From Puniceicoccaceae bacterium 5H (GTDB lineage Bacteria > Verrucomicrobiota > Verrucomicrobiia > Opitutales > Oceanipulchritudinaceae), in assembly GCA_009772895.1 (NCBI GenBank), contig WOUP01000027.1, positions 1 to 42,001 of the forward strand: a stretch of 42,001 nucleotides of DNA. The letters run 5' to 3'. Each line of letters opens with the position of its first letter. Position 1 is the stretch's first letter. Shown here piece after piece: positions 17,311 through 25,507 of this stretch. The position numbers and the translations under genes were made by a program. Below the pieces are notes generated by a model. That model worked only from the letters and a program-made list of their open reading frames with translations. It was not told where the DNA came from and made no database searches.

Positions 17311-18228
17311 ATGCTGAGCAAGATTCGGGCGTTTCTCACCATCCTGGACGAGGGCAGCGTTCGCCGGGCCGCCGCACTCCTCAATATGTCCCAGCCCGCG
17401 CTTTCACGACAGATGCAGGCGTTGGAGCACGAGGTGGGCGGGCGGTTGCTCGAGCGCAGCGCCCAAGGAGTGCTGCCCACCGCCGGCGGTCTCGCCCTGG
17501 CCGAAAAGATGCGCCCCCTGCTGAGCGCCTTCGACACAGCCCTGGCCGAGACCCGCCAGATCGTGCGCGGTCACAGCGGTGCCCTTCGCCTCGGCTACCT
17601 CAACTCCGCCGGCGTGCAATACGTGCAACCCGCCATCATCCGGTTTCGCCAAACCCAACCGGAAGCCCGCCTCCAGCTGCTCGACCTGACGCCAGCCGAA
17701 CAGGCACATGCGCTGCGCAAGGGCGCGCTGGATCTGGCGCTGACCGACCACACGGCCGCCTTTCTGGCCCAGGAATTCTACAGCCTCAAACTCTGTACCC
17801 TGCCGCTGCTCGTCGCGGTCAATTCCGGGCACCCGCTGGCCCAGTCGGCTGCCATCCGCCTCGCGCAGCTGCGCCACGATCGGCTGGTCTGCGCGCAGGA
17901 AACCACCGCCCCCGGCTCACGCCATCACCTCGAACGCCTGTGCCTCGAGCTGGGCGGCTTTCGCCCCACCTTTGCCAGCCCCGTCTCGAATCTCGACGAA
18001 GTCTTCGACCTCCTGCACAACGAAGACGCCATCGCCATCCTGCCGGGTTACATGAGCAGCATCGTGAAGCCCTGCATCAAATTCGTCCCTCTCAGCGACG
18101 AAAACGCCACCGCCGAGCTGCTGCTCATCTGGCGCCGCGGCACGACCGGCCCCGCCCTGCAGGCCCTGATCGAAGCGTTCCGCATAACGGCCTCGCAGGC
18201 CGAAGGGGCAAGCCGGAAAGTATCGTAA
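17311..18228 (+). CDS. LysR-type transcriptional regulator
   Basis: A 305-residue LTTR. The N-terminal winged helix-turn-helix is at residues 1-60 (LTILDEGSVRRAAALLNMSQPALSRQMQALE), followed by a linker helix and a substrate-binding domain starting around GALRLGYLNSAGVQYVQP. Length is typical. It is divergent from the nitroreductase-DoxX pair, so it very likely regulates them; the co-inducer could be an electrophile or quinone, which is inference. A dyad operator is immediately upstream. Its 3' end lies 14 bases from the convergent glycosidase-like gene. Confidence 0.92.
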   Translation: MLSKIRAFLTILDEGSVRRAAALLNMSQPALSRQMQALEHEVGGRLLERSAQGVLPTAGGLALAEKMRPLLSAFDTALAETRQIVRGHSGALRLGYLNSAGVQYVQPAIIRFRQTQPEARLQLLDLTPAEQAHALRKGALDLALTDHTAAFLAQEFYSLKLCTLPLLVAVNSGHPLAQSAAIRLAQLRHDRLVCAQETTAPGSRHHLERLCLELGGFRPTFASPVSNLDEVFDLLHNEDAIAILPGYMSSIVKPCIKFVPLSDENATAELLLIWRRGTTGPALQALIEAFRITASQAEGASRKVS

Positions 18229-18242
18229 CACGGCTCCCGCCG

Positions 18243-19775
18243 CTATTGTGCATCGGGGGTGAGATACACCGGTGTGACGCCCACCGGCAACCGAACGACG
18301 CCATCGGTGATCGCAGCCGCCACCGCCTCACCCAGGGCGTCGCGGGCGTGCACCGTCTTCCAGTCGAGGGGCCAAGCGCAAGGCACCGGGGGCGCGTCTT
18401 CACCGCTATAGGGCTCGCGAAAGTCCCAAACCACATAGGCGGGGCCGCGCACACCGCGATCCACGGCAAAAAGGTAGATCGACGGATTATCCGCCAGCGG
18501 CACGCGCTCCACCGATTGCACGCCGGCCAAAACCTTCGTCATACGCGCAAAGGCGTCGGCGGAGAGCGTGCGTTGGAGAGAATCGCCCGCGCGCTGCAGC
18601 AGGTTGAACTTACCGAACATGAGCATCATCATGTCGTCCCGCTCGTTGGGCACCGGTGATAGCTGCCAATAGAAGGACTGCTTGATCCCGGCCGAGAGAG
18701 CAAAGACGTTTTGCATCACCAGGTTGCGCGCCTGAATCCGGCGGAATTTCGCTTCTAGCTCAGGCGGGCAGCCTTGCATGAACATCTGCGTCTGCGGCGC
18801 CAGCGACGCCATATCGTCGTACATCTGCGCAATCGCCCGGCTCGTTTCCTGGCTCACCCTGGGCGATCCGTTGACGTCGGGCTGCGCCATGTTTTGCAAG
18901 GTCGCGGTCGCCAGAGGCGCGTAGCGTGCGTTTTCCGCAAAGTCGAAGAAACCCGGGCCGCCATACTCGCCGCAGATGATCGGCTGCTCGCAGCCCAGGG
19001 CCCGCATCCGCTGGCGGATGTATGCCACGCGGGGCCGGATCAGATATGGGCTGAGGTAGAGCCGAAGGTCAAAAAGGTCGAACGCATCTCCAGCCTCCTG
19101 CAACAGGTACTCGAAGAACGCCAGTCCGTGCTCCTGCCCCGGCACCGGCGGGATCGGTCCGCTGCCGCCGATCGTCGTCCCGGGCGGGACAAACAGACCG
19201 TCGTAACCGCCGAGAATGACCTGTGCGTCTGGGTCGGCGTCCTTGACCGCACGATAAAACACCCGGAGTTGCGCGGCGTATTGCTCCTTCGTGCCAGACC
19301 AGTAGGCGGGGCTGTTCGGCTCGATGTCGTTCTGCCAATAGCGGACCCGCCCGCCGCAGTGCTTCACCGTCTCATGGACAAAGGTGTAATACGCCTCGAG
19401 ATCCTTCGCGGGCGAAGCCGGGAGCATGGTCGAGGGATGCTCAGCCGCCCACCGGGAGGAGGAAAACAGCATGATGACGCCTTCCTCCGGGGAATTCAGC
19501 TGATCCACAAAAGCGTCCAAGGCACTCCAGTCAAACTGCCCCGGTTCCGGTTCGATCTGCTGCCAGTACAAATAAACTTTGCCGCAGCCCGCGCCCAGCG
19601 ACCGCACATCCGACATGAACTCGGGAGCCGGTTCGCCTTGGTAGCCATAAAGGATCCCCCAGCCAAAGCCAAAGGGTGAAGACGGCTTGAAGGGCGCGTC
19701 GGCGGCCTTCGCCACGGATGAGAGCAGCGCCGCGAGCGCGGCCAGCATGAATGACAGGGGTGGGAGCTTCATCAT
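18243..19775 (-). CDS. exported TIM-barrel glycoside hydrolase-like protein
   Basis: A 510-residue protein with a signal peptide (about residues 1-24, ending AKA). It resembles clan-A (GH-A) glycosidases such as GH39 or GH5-like enzymes. An early strand FGWGILYGY is followed by GAGCGKVYLYWQQIEPEPGQFDWSALD, typical of GH-A barrels. A possible acid/base Glu lies in YWQNDIEPN, and a possible nucleophile Glu in IICGEYGGPG, in the correct order and spacing. A C-terminal beta-rich part follows. The exact family and substrate are uncertain. Two tandem ATGs are possible starts. It lies downstream of a TetR gene on the same strand, separated by 94 bases containing inverted repeats. Confidence 0.68.
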   Translation of the reverse strand: MMKLPPLSFMLAALAALLSSVAKAADAPFKPSSPFGFGWGILYGYQGEPAPEFMSDVRSLGAGCGKVYLYWQQIEPEPGQFDWSALDAFVDQLNSPEEGVIMLFSSSRWAAEHPSTMLPASPAKDLEAYYTFVHETVKHCGGRVRYWQNDIEPNSPAYWSGTKEQYAAQLRVFYRAVKDADPDAQVILGGYDGLFVPPGTTIGGSGPIPPVPGQEHGLAFFEYLLQEAGDAFDLFDLRLYLSPYLIRPRVAYIRQRMRALGCEQPIICGEYGGPGFFDFAENARYAPLATATLQNMAQPDVNGSPRVSQETSRAIAQMYDDMASLAPQTQMFMQGCPPELEAKFRRIQARNLVMQNVFALSAGIKQSFYWQLSPVPNERDDMMMLMFGKFNLLQRAGDSLQRTLSADAFARMTKVLAGVQSVERVPLADNPSIYLFAVDRGVRGPAYVVWDFREPYSGEDAPPVPCAWPLDWKTVHARDALGEAVAAAITDGVVRLPVGVTPVYLTPDAQ

Positions 19776-19788
19776 CGATTTATTTTTC

Positions 19789-19853
19789 AGTTGGCATGCA
19801 ACGGGCCTGAGCCAACTTTATTTAAATGAGCTAAAACATGTTCGCCCGTTGCA
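19789..19853. promoter_or_regulatory. inverted repeats between tetR-like gene and glycosidase gene
   Basis: TGCAACGGGC (19797-19806) and GCCCGTTGCA (19844-19853) are a perfect 10-bp inverted pair 37 bases apart. A second dyad, AGTTGGC/GCCAACT, overlaps the left copy (starting at 19789). They lie in the 5' region of the glycosidase-like gene and could be operators for its regulator, or secondary structure at the end of the tetR transcript. Confidence 0.4.
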
Positions 19854-19869
19854 CCATCTACCGTCGCGT

Positions 19870-20499
19870 TCAGGAACCGGGCTGCTTGCGCGTCGCGAGG
19901 TCGAAGGTCGTCACCAGCTCCCGCTCGTATTCGTGCAAGGACAACTCGGGATGCGCCACCCATTGCTCCAGAGCACCATTGATGGCGTGCATGAGCGTGG
20001 CCGCCATAGGCTGGAGGGCGAAGTCGCGAAATTCACCGTTTTGCTGCCCTTGCTCCAAGATCTTGCCGACGCTCTGCAAATAGGCCTTTTCCGCTTGTTC
20101 GCGCAGGTACAGCACGCCGTCGCGATCGCGGTGGTTCGTCAGGAGGTAGGAAAGCGCCAACAACCGCGTCCGGTTTTGCGCCATGAAAGTAAACTCGGCC
20201 GCGATATAGGTCAGCAATTGCCCTCGGGCCGTCGTTTCCTGCTCGAAGCCCGGTCGCAAATAGTCCCAGATTTCTCCGTAAATCTGGGTTACCGTCGTCT
20301 CGAGCAGCGCGTTTTTGCCACTGAAGTGATAGAGCAACACGCTTTTGCTGATGCCAGCGCGTTGGGCGATACGGGCCAGAGACGCCCCGGCATAGCCTTC
20401 TTCCGCCATGACCGCGATCGTGGCTTCAACGATTTGCTCACGCCGGACCCGTCCGACAAGGGACGTATCCTGACCGATTGGACCGAATATTGACCGCAC
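19870..20499 (-). CDS. TetR-family transcriptional regulator
   Basis: A TetR regulator of 209 residues from the chosen GTG at 20499. The helix-turn-helix is near the N terminus: REQIVEATIAVMAEEGYAGASLARIAQRAGISKSVLLYHF, starting about residue 20. An all-helical ligand domain follows. The reading frame continues upstream to 20610, but this stretch contains a perfect 14-bp TetR-type palindrome (20511-20524) and begins right against the tRNA terminator, so a downstream start is more likely; a TTG at 20505 is another option. Ligand and targets are unknown, although the glycosidase-like gene downstream is a candidate. Confidence 0.82.
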   Translation of the reverse strand: MRSIFGPIGQDTSLVGRVRREQIVEATIAVMAEEGYAGASLARIAQRAGISKSVLLYHFSGKNALLETTVTQIYGEIWDYLRPGFEQETTARGQLLTYIAAEFTFMAQNRTRLLALSYLLTNHRDRDGVLYLREQAEKAYLQSVGKILEQGQQNGEFRDFALQPMAATLMHAINGALEQWVAHPELSLHEYERELVTTFDLATRKQPGS

Positions 20500-20510
20500 G
20501 ATCAAATTAT

Positions 20511-20524
20511 TGACCGATCGGTCA
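20511..20524. promoter_or_regulatory. TetR-type operator, autoregulatory
   Basis: TGACCGATCGGTCA is a perfect 14-bp palindrome of the type bound by many TetR proteins. Related half-sites TGACCG recur at 20471 and 20491, so several dimers might bind. It lies 12 bases upstream of the proposed GTG start. Confidence 0.65.
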
Positions 20525-20618
20525 GACCCTGTCAAGACTTGGGCTGAGAGAGGGTTCGAGGCAGGAATCGAGCGCGCTGCAGGGAGCTTGAAGTAGAACA
20601 CCCGCCGCACATAGGCAC

Positions 20619-20642
20619 AAAAAAACCGCCTTGCGGCGGTTT
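20619..20642 (-). terminator. terminator of tRNA-Glu
   Basis: On the minus strand AAACCGCC and GGCGGTTT pair around a four-base loop, followed by a run of T residues (A run 20619-20625 on the plus strand), seven bases beyond the tRNA 3' end. Confidence 0.85.
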
Positions 20643-20648
20643 AGAAAG

Positions 20649-20726
20649 TGGCGTCCCGTAGGGGATTCGAACCCCTGTCGCTGGGATGAAAACCCAGTGT
20701 CCTAGGCCTGGCTAGACGAACGGGAC
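20649..20726 (-). tRNA. tRNA-Glu (UUC)
   Basis: A complete cloverleaf. Acceptor arms GTCCCGT/ACGGGAC pair perfectly; the anticodon stem CTGGG/CCCAG encloses the loop TTTTCAT with anticodon TTC; the T arm AGGGG-TTCGAAT-CCCCT is canonical. Discriminator base G is followed by an encoded CCA. It is a single tRNA gene, read on the minus strand between tetR and purC, with its own terminator. Confidence 0.97.
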
Positions 20727-20820
20727 AATGTTTTATCGCCAGAAGCGAAAGACTATGACCATGGATATTTGCCCTGAGCCGCGCAAGGCTTTTTTCAAAA
20801 AAAATTGCGTCGCGTCCATT

Positions 20821-20853
20821 TTTTCGGCAAGATCTACCTTTTCTTGCCGAAAA
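20821..20853. promoter_or_regulatory. perfect 11-bp dyad in purC leader
   Basis: TTTTCGGCAAG (20821-20831) and CTTGCCGAAAA (20843-20853) are perfect inverted copies separated by 11 bases, ending eight bases before the purC ATG. It could be an operator for a purine regulator or an mRNA hairpin next to the ribosome entry site. No ribosome binding site is visible between it and the start codon. Confidence 0.55.
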
Positions 20854-20861
20854 CCAATATC

Positions 20862-21773
20862 ATGTATCGCTTAGACGAGATCCGCCAGGCCTTACCCTCC
20901 GAGCCGCTCCAGACGGTTGAGGGCCTTCCTTACCCCAAAGTAGCGACGGGCAAGGTCCGTGAGCTCTTCGACGCAGGCGATGCATGGCTGATGATCGCTT
21001 CGGACCGCATCTCCGCGTTCGACGTCATCCTGCCGCAGGGGATCCCCGGCAAGGGCATCATCCTCACTCAGATCAGCCTCTTCTGGTTTCAGGAGGTCAC
21101 CGGGCTCGTGCAAAACCACTTGGTAGAGAACCACGACGAGCGCGTGCGCGAGATGCTGAAGGACCGCCCGGAGCTGATCATGCGCTCCATGCTCGTGCGC
21201 AAGCTCCAGCCGCTGCCGATCGAAGCCGTCGTGCGCGGCTACCTTGCCGGCTCCGGCTGGAAGGACTACGTGCGCACAGGCAAGCTCTTCGGCCAGCCCC
21301 TGCCCGGCGGCATGCAGGAGAGCCAGAAGCTGCCGGTGCCGCTCTTCACGCCCACAACCAAGGCCAAGGAAGGGCACGACCTGCCGCTGACCCACGAGGA
21401 AGCCATCAAGCTGCTCGGCGCCGACCGCTTTACCGAAGTGCGCGACGTGAGCCTGCAACTGTTCGCCCTCGGCAGCGCCGCCGCCCGACAGCATAACCTG
21501 CTGCTGGCCGACACCAAGTTTGAGTTCGGCACGGACGACAACGGCGAACTCGTCTTGATCGACGAGGTGCTGACGCCCGACAGCTCGCGCTACTGGCCCG
21601 CCGAACACTACCAGCCCGGCGGCCCGCAACCGGCTTACGACAAGCAGTTTGTGCGCGACTACCTCGACAGCCTGACCTGGGACAAGACCCCTCCGGCCCC
21701 CAACCTGCCCGAAAATGTGATCCACGGCACCCTGCAACGCTACTGGGCCGCCCTGGAAAAGCTCGTGCAGTAG
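20862..21773 (+). CDS. purC: SAICAR synthase
   Basis: A 303-residue phosphoribosylaminoimidazole-succinocarboxamide synthase, which joins aspartate to CAIR in de novo purine synthesis. The nucleotide-binding region has GKVRELFD and SDRISAFDVILP. Later blocks are VVRGYLAGSGWKDY, LLADTKFEFG and the metal-binding IDEVLTPDSSRYW. Length is that of the longer, yeast-like PurC form rather than the 237-residue enterobacterial one. The ATG at 20862 begins the family N terminus; an earlier in-frame start would overlap a leader dyad. The next purine gene on this strand is purB, 2.2 kb downstream. Confidence 0.94.
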   Translation: MYRLDEIRQALPSEPLQTVEGLPYPKVATGKVRELFDAGDAWLMIASDRISAFDVILPQGIPGKGIILTQISLFWFQEVTGLVQNHLVENHDERVREMLKDRPELIMRSMLVRKLQPLPIEAVVRGYLAGSGWKDYVRTGKLFGQPLPGGMQESQKLPVPLFTPTTKAKEGHDLPLTHEEAIKLLGADRFTEVRDVSLQLFALGSAAARQHNLLLADTKFEFGTDDNGELVLIDEVLTPDSSRYWPAEHYQPGGPQPAYDKQFVRDYLDSLTWDKTPPAPNLPENVIHGTLQRYWAALEKLVQ

Positions 21774-21910
21774 GGAAGCCGATGAACAGGCGTTAAAAAG
21801 AATAAAGGGCGTGATATCGAGTGGAGCGCAGCCTCCTTTTCTTCAAGAAAACTCTTTTTCACTCCCCTCAACTCCTGTTTACTTTCGGTTCTGCCCTTTG
21901 GCGTTTTCTC

Positions 21911-22996
21911 ATGTCGCAACCTATCCTGATCGCCGGCCCGGAAGATGAGTTTCAGGTGACGCTCGATGCCAAGCGTCACTGGGAAGCATTGACTCAGGAT
22001 CTGGACGACGAGTTGGCGATGGAGGTGGTTGACGGCCAGGTGAGCGTCATCGACGAAGTGGAACAGGCGATGAGCCGGTTCACCAGCGCGGTGCGCACCC
22101 TGCCGATGTTCAGCGACCGCAAGGCCGTGTGGTTTCGCAACATTACCTTCATGGGCGATACGCGTGTCGGCAAGACCGAGGCGGCCCTGCAAGCGGTCGA
22201 GCAACTGGTAGAAATGCTGCCCAAGCTCGACCCCAGCGTGCGCGTGATGCTCAACGCCAGCCCCTTCGACAGCCGCCGCAAGGGCCAGAAGGCCTTGCTG
22301 AAGGTCTGCGACGCCACCGTTTACAAGAAATCGAAGGACAGCCAGGGCGTGGTGGACATGTTGCGCCGAGAGGCCCAGCAGCAGGGCGTGCGTTTTCAGG
22401 GCAACGCGGCGGAGATCCTCGCCGAAAAGACTGGCGGCAACGGCCGCATGGCGTTGGCCGAGTTTGAAAAAGTCGCCACCTATATCGCGGGCGACGGCGA
22501 CACCATCTCTGAAGCGCTTGTGACCGAACTGGTGGCCGAGGCGGGCGAAAGCAGCTTTTACGAGCCCGTGCTCGCCTTCCACTCCGGCCGCATGGCGTGG
22601 GCGATGGAAGCCTTGAGACGCTACTTCTTTGCCGGGCGCGAAGGCCGCGCGCTACTGGTCATGCTCCAGCGCCGCAATAGCCAACTGATCCAGCTGCGAG
22701 CCTTGTCCGACGCCGGTTACGTAGGCGGCGGCGGTCGCGGCGGCACGTCTCTCGACCGCGCGAGCTCGCAGTTTGGGCACTACTTTGCCGACGGCAGCGC
22801 CAAGGCCGGGCTCTCGGTGCTCAACATGGCCCCCTGGCAAGCCGGGCAGGCCGCGCGCGACGCCCAGAACTTCAGCCTCAAGCAGCTCCTGCGCTTCCAG
22901 CAGGAGTTTCTCGAGACCTTCCGTCAGCTCTCCGCTGCCAGCAAGGGCGAGCAAGAGGGCGTCTTCCGCACCCTTTTCCTGCGCTGCCTCAGCTAG
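21911..22996 (+). CDS. holA: DNA polymerase III delta subunit-like protein
   Basis: A 361-residue protein resembling HolA, the clamp-loader subunit that opens the sliding clamp. Matching features are the N-terminal PILIAGPEDEFQV, a VRTLPMFSDRKAVWFRN segment (typically the first strands of the AAA-like fold), SVRVMLNASPFDSRRKGQKAL, and later the domain II/III segments ILAEKTGGNGRMALAEFEKV and LLVMLQRRNSQLIQL. There is no functional Walker A, as expected for delta. The ATG at 21911 is chosen over an upstream in-frame start because the conserved part begins there. HolA is poorly conserved, so the call rests on the overall pattern. Confidence 0.8.
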   Translation: MSQPILIAGPEDEFQVTLDAKRHWEALTQDLDDELAMEVVDGQVSVIDEVEQAMSRFTSAVRTLPMFSDRKAVWFRNITFMGDTRVGKTEAALQAVEQLVEMLPKLDPSVRVMLNASPFDSRRKGQKALLKVCDATVYKKSKDSQGVVDMLRREAQQQGVRFQGNAAEILAEKTGGNGRMALAEFEKVATYIAGDGDTISEALVTELVAEAGESSFYEPVLAFHSGRMAWAMEALRRYFFAGREGRALLVMLQRRNSQLIQLRALSDAGYVGGGGRGGTSLDRASSQFGHYFADGSAKAGLSVLNMAPWQAGQAARDAQNFSLKQLLRFQQEFLETFRQLSAASKGEQEGVFRTLFLRCLS

Positions 22997-23001
22997 TCGT
23001 C

Positions 23002-23382
23002 ATGTCTCGCCTGCGCCAACGCGTGCAACGCCGCGTCTCCCACCAGACCGAGACCTCGGCCAAGAGCGCAGCCCTCAGCCACCGGCTCGGCGCGATCGGC
23101 TGCCTCTGCTTCGGCCTGCTCTACGGCTGGACCGCCGGCTCAGTCGGCAACGGCCTCAACGAGCGCATCGGGGCCGGCGTGCTCGCGCTCTGCTACTTCG
23201 CCGCCGCCTACGGCTGGCGCTACCGGCAGCCCTACACCTTCATCCTCACGGGTCTGCTCCTGCTGATCGAAGTCGGCCTCAACCTCTACACGTTCGCCAC
23301 CACCGGCACCTTCGCCTCCGGGTGGGTCCACCTCATCCTGCTCCTGCTCGTCGCCCGCGCCATGACCAAGGCAGAGCGGTAG
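23002..23382 (+). CDS. small membrane protein of unknown function
   Basis: Not recognised. A 126-residue protein with a basic N terminus and about four predicted membrane segments (roughly 28-46, 55-72, 76-96 and 102-119). It begins five bases after the holA stop codon and so is probably co-transcribed. It meets the convergent cupin gene with two bases between their stop codons. Confidence 0.7.
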   Translation: MSRLRQRVQRRVSHQTETSAKSAALSHRLGAIGCLCFGLLYGWTAGSVGNGLNERIGAGVLALCYFAAAYGWRYRQPYTFILTGLLLLIEVGLNLYTFATTGTFASGWVHLILLLLVARAMTKAER

Positions 23383-23384
23383 CC

Positions 23385-23912
23385 CTACGCCTCGCGCGTG
23401 AACTGGTGAATGCGATCGGCCCAGGCAGGGTAAGCGGCTTGCAAGGCCGCACGTTCGCCCGGCTCGTAAGCCTCGTAGTCAAAGCCGGGCACGACGACGC
23501 AGGAAAACAGGCAGTGGCGGTCCGCCGCATCGGCCACTACACGACCGCCCATCCAGGAGCCCGCCGGGATGCAGACGTGCAGGCGTTGACCATGCAGGAC
23601 GTCGGGGCCGAGCACCAGTTCCTCGCCCGAGCCGTCGGGGTGCAACAGCAGGACTTCGACCGGAGCGCCCGCGTTGTAGATCCAGAATTCTTCGCTGTTC
23701 AGCCGGTGCAGGGCGGAAAAGTCCACGTCGGTCAGCAGCGCGTAGATGCTCGAGCACGCGTCGCGGCCGTCCGGCGTCTGGTGTGGGCTTCGATGGGCGG
23801 GGGCGAACCACGCGCCCTCGTGAGGAATGCGCTCCATGCGCAGGCCGTGGATGATTTCTTCCGCCGCCGGAGAGATGCGGGCGGGCAGCGAATCGGGCGT
23901 CTGAGGGTCCAT
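23385..23912 (-). CDS. DUF985 cupin-family protein
   Basis: A 175-residue single-domain beta-barrel protein of the RmlC-like cupin superfamily, subfamily DUF985 (Cupin_5). Landmarks are SSIYALLTDVDFSALHRLNSEEFWIYNAGAP, VCIPAGSWMGGR and CVVVPGFDYEAYEPGER, the last being diagnostic. Members are thought to bind a sugar or small ligand, but no reaction has been firmly assigned. The usual GYFRETYR stretch near the N terminus is replaced by EGAWFAPAHRS. It is divergent from purB and 65 bases from it. Confidence 0.82.
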   Translation of the reverse strand: MDPQTPDSLPARISPAAEEIIHGLRMERIPHEGAWFAPAHRSPHQTPDGRDACSSIYALLTDVDFSALHRLNSEEFWIYNAGAPVEVLLLHPDGSGEELVLGPDVLHGQRLHVCIPAGSWMGGRVVADAADRHCLFSCVVVPGFDYEAYEPGERAALQAAYPAWADRIHQFTREA

Positions 23913-23977
23913 GACGAATGACCTTAGCAGGCGTCCTTGTGTCTTGCCAAGCGGAGCGAGGCCGCAATGCTGCAGGC

Positions 23978-25420
23978 ATGGCTGACAACAATGCTGCCGA
24001 TCGTATTCCCAATGTCCTGGCGGAACGCTATGCGTCCAGCGACATGCGCAACATCTGGTCGCCGCGCGGCAAGATCCTGCTCGAGCGCGAGTACTGGATT
24101 GCCGTGCTCAAGGCACAACGCGCGCTGGGGCTGGAGATCTCGGCCGAGGCCATCGAGCTCTACGAGCGTGTGAAGCACCAGGTCGACCTCCCGGCGATCG
24201 AGGCCCGCGAGCGCGTAACGCGTCACGACGTGAAGGCCCGCATCGAGGCGTTCAACGGCCTCGCCGGCGTCCAGCACATCCACAAGGGCATGACCTCGCG
24301 CGACCTGACCGAAAACGTGGAGCAGCTCCAGGTCTACCGTTCGCTGGAAGTGATCCGCAGCAAGGCCGTCGCCGCCTTGACCAAGCTGAGCAAGCGCGCC
24401 GAGGAGTGGAAGCAGGTCGTCCTGACCGCCCGCACCCACAACGTGGCCGCCCAGCCAACCACCTTCGGCAAGCGCATCGCGATGTTTGGAGAAGAGCTGC
24501 TGCTCGCCTTCCGCCACCTCGAATCCCTCACCGCCACCTACCCCGCCCGCGGGCTCAAGGGCGCCGTCGGCACCCAGCTCGACCAGCTCTCGCTCTTCGG
24601 CGGCGATGCCAGCCAGGTCAGTGAGCTGGAGCAGAAGATCTTCGAGCACCTGGGCATGCCCGCGCACTTCACCAACGTCGGCCAGGTCTACCCGCGCAGC
24701 CTCGACTTCGAGGTCGTGAGCACGCTCAACCAGCTGGCCGCCGGCCCCAGCAGCTTTGCCAAGACCCTGCGCCTGATGGCCGGCCACGAGCTCGCCAGCG
24801 AAGGCTTTGCCAAGGGCCAGGTCGGCTCCAGCGCCATGCCCCACAAGATGAACGCCCGCAGCTGCGAGCGCATCAACGGCTTTGCCAACATCCTCAAGGG
24901 CTTCCTCGCCATGGCCAGCGGCCTGTCCGGCGACCAGTGGAACGAGGGCGATGTCTCCTGCAGCGTCGTGCGCCGCGTGATGCTGCCCGATGCCTTCTTT
25001 GCCATGGACGGCCTGCTCGAGACCTTCCTGACCGTGCTCAACCAGATGGAAGTCTACCCGGCGGTGATCGAGCGCGAAAAGGCCCACTACCTGCCCTTCC
25101 TCGCCACCACCACGTTCATGATGGAGGCCGTGAAGCGCGGCGCCGGGCGCGAGACCGCGCACGAAGCGATCAAGGAACACGCCGTCTCCACCGTCAACGA
25201 CCTCCGCTCCGGCGTGACGGACCAGAACGACCTGCTCGACCGCCTCGCCGCCGACGAGCGCCTGGGCCTCAGCCGCGACCAGCTGCAAAGCATCCTCGAC
25301 CGCGCGGCCACCCTCGTCGGCCTCGCTGAAAATCAGGTCGAAGCCTTCGCTGGCGCCGTGACCCAGATCGCCGCGCAATACCCCGAAGGCGCCACCTACG
25401 AGCCGGGCGCGATCCTCTAG
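23978..25420 (+). CDS. purB: adenylosuccinate lyase
   Basis: A 480-residue fumarase/aspartase-superfamily enzyme that cleaves SAICAR and adenylosuccinate with release of fumarate. The superfamily signature GSSAMPHKMN lies near residue 287, and the upstream TARTHNVAAQPTTFGKR contains the conserved His/Thr region. MTSRDLTEN near residue 108 matches the TSxDxxxN motif. Start at 23978 is chosen over an upstream in-frame ATG because the family N terminus begins at about RYASSDMRNIWS. A strong terminator follows. It uses the product of the upstream purC as substrate. Confidence 0.95.
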   Translation: MADNNAADRIPNVLAERYASSDMRNIWSPRGKILLEREYWIAVLKAQRALGLEISAEAIELYERVKHQVDLPAIEARERVTRHDVKARIEAFNGLAGVQHIHKGMTSRDLTENVEQLQVYRSLEVIRSKAVAALTKLSKRAEEWKQVVLTARTHNVAAQPTTFGKRIAMFGEELLLAFRHLESLTATYPARGLKGAVGTQLDQLSLFGGDASQVSELEQKIFEHLGMPAHFTNVGQVYPRSLDFEVVSTLNQLAAGPSSFAKTLRLMAGHELASEGFAKGQVGSSAMPHKMNARSCERINGFANILKGFLAMASGLSGDQWNEGDVSCSVVRRVMLPDAFFAMDGLLETFLTVLNQMEVYPAVIEREKAHYLPFLATTTFMMEAVKRGAGRETAHEAIKEHAVSTVNDLRSGVTDQNDLLDRLAADERLGLSRDQLQSILDRAATLVGLAENQVEAFAGAVTQIAAQYPEGATYEPGAIL

Positions 25421-25446
25421 CGCCCCTCGATCCCTGCATTTACCCG

Positions 25447-25477
25447 CCGCGAATGCCTGGAGCATTCGCGGCTTTTT
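25447..25477 (+). terminator. rho-independent terminator of purB
   Basis: Perfect 10-bp stem CCGCGAATGC/GCATTCGCGG with a five-base loop, followed by C and five T residues. Confidence 0.9.
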
Positions 25478-25507
25478 ATTGTGACAGCCTAAGCGTAAGG
25501 CGCGCTC

